Shown here: in pieces, positions 62,158-64,000 of the stretch
How positions within the stretch are numbered: the stretch's first letter is position 1
Layout of the letters: every line of letters starts with the position of its first letter
NCBI RefSeq assembly: GCF_000300275.1
Contig: NZ_AMRN01000004.1
Span: forward strand, 1 to 64,000
DNA length: 64,000 nt
From: Thalassospira profundimaris WP0211
GTDB lineage: Bacteria > Pseudomonadota > Alphaproteobacteria > Rhodospirillales > Thalassospiraceae
Direction: 5' to 3'
The notes under the pieces: generated by a model
Seen by the model: the letters and a program-made list of their open reading frames with translations, nothing else
The model's database searches: none
What the model was told of the DNA's origin: nothing
Program-made: the position numbers and the translations under genes

Positions 62158-63732
62158 TCAGCAGGTCTTTTCCGACAACCAGCCGATAAACACGCCGTTC
62201 TGTTCAAGGCGTTCATGGGCAAAGCATTCGCCACCGGGATAGGCGCTATTGGCCGGGGTGTAGCGCACAACGTCTTCGCCGGGCAGAATGTTGGTCGTGG
62301 TTTCGACCTGTTCGGTATGGGCGGTGCCCATGCCATCAGACGTCACAAGACAATCATAACGCCCGCCATTGCCATTGATGGTTCGGACACCGACCATGCC
62401 ATGATCCATCGGCCAGGCTTTCAGGACCGACACCAGATCACCGGGATTTTTGGCAAGGCAGGCGGTGATGGCGGGCATCATGTCATCGAAATAGCGCGTC
62501 CAGATGCCATCGCCCTGTCTTTTAAGCTCGGCAACCGAGACCACCGGGAAATCACCCGGTGCAAGGGCAAGGCTTGCGGCCTCGACCGGCATGGATGAAA
62601 CCGCACAATGGAAATCGCCCGACGGCGTTGTCCAGATTGCATCGGCCCCCTTGCCCCGCAATTCGTACATGTCATTGCCATAGCCATATCCCGAACCGGT
62701 CGGCATCTGTGCCAGACTGATCGGTTCGCGTCCGCGCATTTCGACAATGGCGCGTTCGGCATCATGATCAAATGTCACGGCAAAGCGGCTTTGATCATCG
62801 CAGATAAACAGTTCCGGGCCGGTCATCGGATCCGGGGTACTGTTAAGCTGGCTTAACATCGCCTCGATCCGGCTGAGCGCCACCTTGCTTTGCGATAATG
62901 CACCGCTGATTTCATGTTCATCGGGCTGGCTGGATGTGCCGTTGACGGTTTTGGTACCACTTGAAAAGCGCCCCTGGGCGAAATCCAGTGTCAGGGTGTA
63001 ATGCAGCGGTGCGTCGCTTTGCTCCCCGCCGTAATTGACCCGTTTGGCGTCCTCGGCAAAGCGCAGCAATTGACCATTGCGGTAATAGAGTTTGACGTCA
63101 CTTGATCCGTAATCACCAAGATCGCGATGCTCATCAACCAGAAGCGGTTCACCATCCGTCGTGACATAGGCCTTATAGGTCACGGTGTGGTCCGATGCGG
63201 AATACTGGCCGGGAATGACACGCATGTCGGCCAGTTTGGCCTCGATCGCTGCGATGTCGTCAGGCACATCCGATCCATCGCCATTGCGCGCACCATCGCC
63301 CTGAACGCGCGGCACCTGGCGAACGACGATATCAACGTCGCTTGGCGCACCGCGGGTCAGGACCGGGTAGCTTTGATCATTGCGAAACAGAAGATCGCCA
63401 TTGGCATTGACGATTTTGGCTTCGACCGCATAGCTGTGCTTGGGTTCGATATCATCAAGATCATAGGGCAGGATGAAAACCATCGGCGGGTTTGCCACTG
63501 GCTGGCGCAGCGATGCGATTTCCACCGATGGCGCGTCAGCGCGCGAGACATCAAGCAACCGCACGACAAGGAAGGTATTATCCGGCGAAAGTGCGATCCG
63601 TTCACGGTAACTGACCGATCCGGTGACGCTGTTGCTTGGTGATTGCAGGGCGGCACAGCCCGACAATATTGCGACCACGCCAAAGGCAATAAGCGCCCTT
63701 GCCCACATGGTTGCGGCGGTAACAGGTTTCAT
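62158..63732 (-). CDS. lipoprotein with YbaY-like and MliC-like regions
   Basis: The 524-residue lipoprotein has lipobox ILSGC with Cys25. Residues about 30-150 resemble the YbaY/type III secretion lipoprotein chaperone domain (VTGSVSYRERIALSPDNTFL, VVRLLDV, FILPYDLDD). Residues about 325-400 resemble MliC lysozyme inhibitors (FICDDQSRFAVTFDHDAERA, GSGYGYGNDMYELRGKG, CAVSS). The C-terminal 120 residues contain paired cysteines and are unassigned. Start 63732 excludes a non-conserved extension. The likely role is envelope protection at the periplasmic face; this combination is inferred by eye. Confidence 0.75.
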   Translation of the reverse strand: MKPVTAATMWARALIAFGVVAILSGCAALQSPSNSVTGSVSYRERIALSPDNTFLVVRLLDVSRADAPSVEIASLRQPVANPPMVFILPYDLDDIEPKHSYAVEAKIVNANGDLLFRNDQSYPVLTRGAPSDVDIVVRQVPRVQGDGARNGDGSDVPDDIAAIEAKLADMRVIPGQYSASDHTVTYKAYVTTDGEPLLVDEHRDLGDYGSSDVKLYYRNGQLLRFAEDAKRVNYGGEQSDAPLHYTLTLDFAQGRFSSGTKTVNGTSSQPDEHEISGALSQSKVALSRIEAMLSQLNSTPDPMTGPELFICDDQSRFAVTFDHDAERAIVEMRGREPISLAQMPTGSGYGYGNDMYELRGKGADAIWTTPSGDFHCAVSSMPVEAASLALAPGDFPVVSVAELKRQGDGIWTRYFDDMMPAITACLAKNPGDLVSVLKAWPMDHGMVGVRTINGNGGRYDCLVTSDGMGTAHTEQVETTTNILPGEDVVRYTPANSAYPGGECFAHERLEQNGVFIGWLSEKTC

Positions 63733-63913
63733 TTTAACCCCGGCTTGCTCGTATTTTTGGTGATGTGTTCTGCCACCACATAATGGTGACGCCAAACATA
63801 CTGAAAACCAAGGCCAAAAATGGGCAAATCGCGCCAATTACCCGAATTAGGGCACCCAAGGGGCTGTTTGGCGCGATTTGCGTGTAAGGCGATGCAATCC
63901 TGACGAAAAAAGC

Positions 63914-64000
63914 CTAGCCGGCAAACGGGTGGCACAATTGGCCGGCGACCTCTGTTCGGATCGACAGCAGCGCGCCTTCAAGCGGATTGCCATTGCCTTC
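63914..64000 (-). CDS. 3' end of an unidentified gene (partial)
   Basis: An open frame enters from the right edge and stops at 63914 with a TAG, ending LSIRTEVAGQLCHPFAG. Only 28 residues are visible, too few to name a family. Codon choice (GC-rich third positions) looks like coding sequence of this genome. Confidence 0.5.
   Translation of the reverse strand, partial: EGNGNPLEGALLSIRTEVAGQLCHPFAG

Noticed and set aside
1-64000. CRISPR array, tRNA or rRNA genes
   Set aside because: No regularly spaced direct repeats, no cloverleaf with a TTCGA-type T-loop, and no rRNA-like stretch was recognised on either strand by reading; a tRNA scan would settle the tRNA point.

Overview
The window is a 64 kb stretch of bacterial chromosome with about 56 protein genes. 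GC content is moderate to high, intergenic gaps are short and Rho-independent terminators are plentiful. Gene content suggests a marine or heterotrophic alphaproteobacterium, and the mix looks like Thalassospira (Rhodospirillales). Supporting this are a glpD-glpSTPQ(U)V glycerol ABC operon, a preT-preA/RutR-type reductive pyrimidine pathway, a single-domain ornithine decarboxylase of alphaproteobacterial length behind a structured leader, and many catabolic clusters. The genus is an inference from gene content only. I recognised no rRNA, tRNA, CRISPR array, prophage or transposase gene.

Layout. (1) 0.27-5.7 kb: hydroxyproline catabolism, with trans-3-hydroxyproline dehydratase, a GntR/FCD regulator, 4-hydroxyproline epimerase, an FAD D-amino-acid (D-hydroxyproline) dehydrogenase and a DHDPS-like deaminase; a TTGTATACAA palindrome lies in front of the operon. 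(2) 6.0-13.2 kb: a two-domain oxidoreductase, an AEC transporter, glycerol kinase, an unknown helical protein and a succinate-semialdehyde-type dehydrogenase. (3) 13.4-20.1 kb: an iron/siderophore system on the minus strand (FecI sigma factor, FecR, STN-type TonB receptor, MFS transporter, periplasmic binding protein), headed by a strong Fur box. (4) 20.4-28.0 kb: glycerol catabolism and uptake operon (glpD, two unequal ABC ATPases, two permeases, DUF2160 protein, binding protein). (5) 28.1-33.9 kb: a Sel1-type secreted protein, an unknown two-gene module, mobA, a guanidinium exporter behind a guanidine-II (mini-ykkC) riboswitch, a DUF606 transporter pair and a LysR regulator. (6) 34.0-48.7 kb: a full reductive pyrimidine degradation locus (dihydropyrimidinase, NMT1-type ABC importer, nitrilase-type beta-ureidopropionase, omega-aminotransferase, RutR-like regulator, M20-type carbamoyl hydrolase, PreA, PreT) with two RutR-like operators. 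(7) 49-64 kb: thioesterase, UspA plus sodium/alanine symporter, marR-emrAB efflux, U32 peptidase, DedA, DUF3830 protein, SLC13/ArsB-type permease, ornithine decarboxylase with leader RNA, GNAT, and a lipoprotein joining YbaY-like and MliC-like regions.

The most unusual signal is a pair of about 265-bp repeats at 42625-42887 and 49882-50150. Each has long complementary ends and the same set of internal stems. The stem sequences differ between copies but stay paired, while loop motifs and a possible AGCCCG/CGGGCT tertiary pairing are kept. This is what selection on RNA or DNA structure looks like, and I do not recognise the family.
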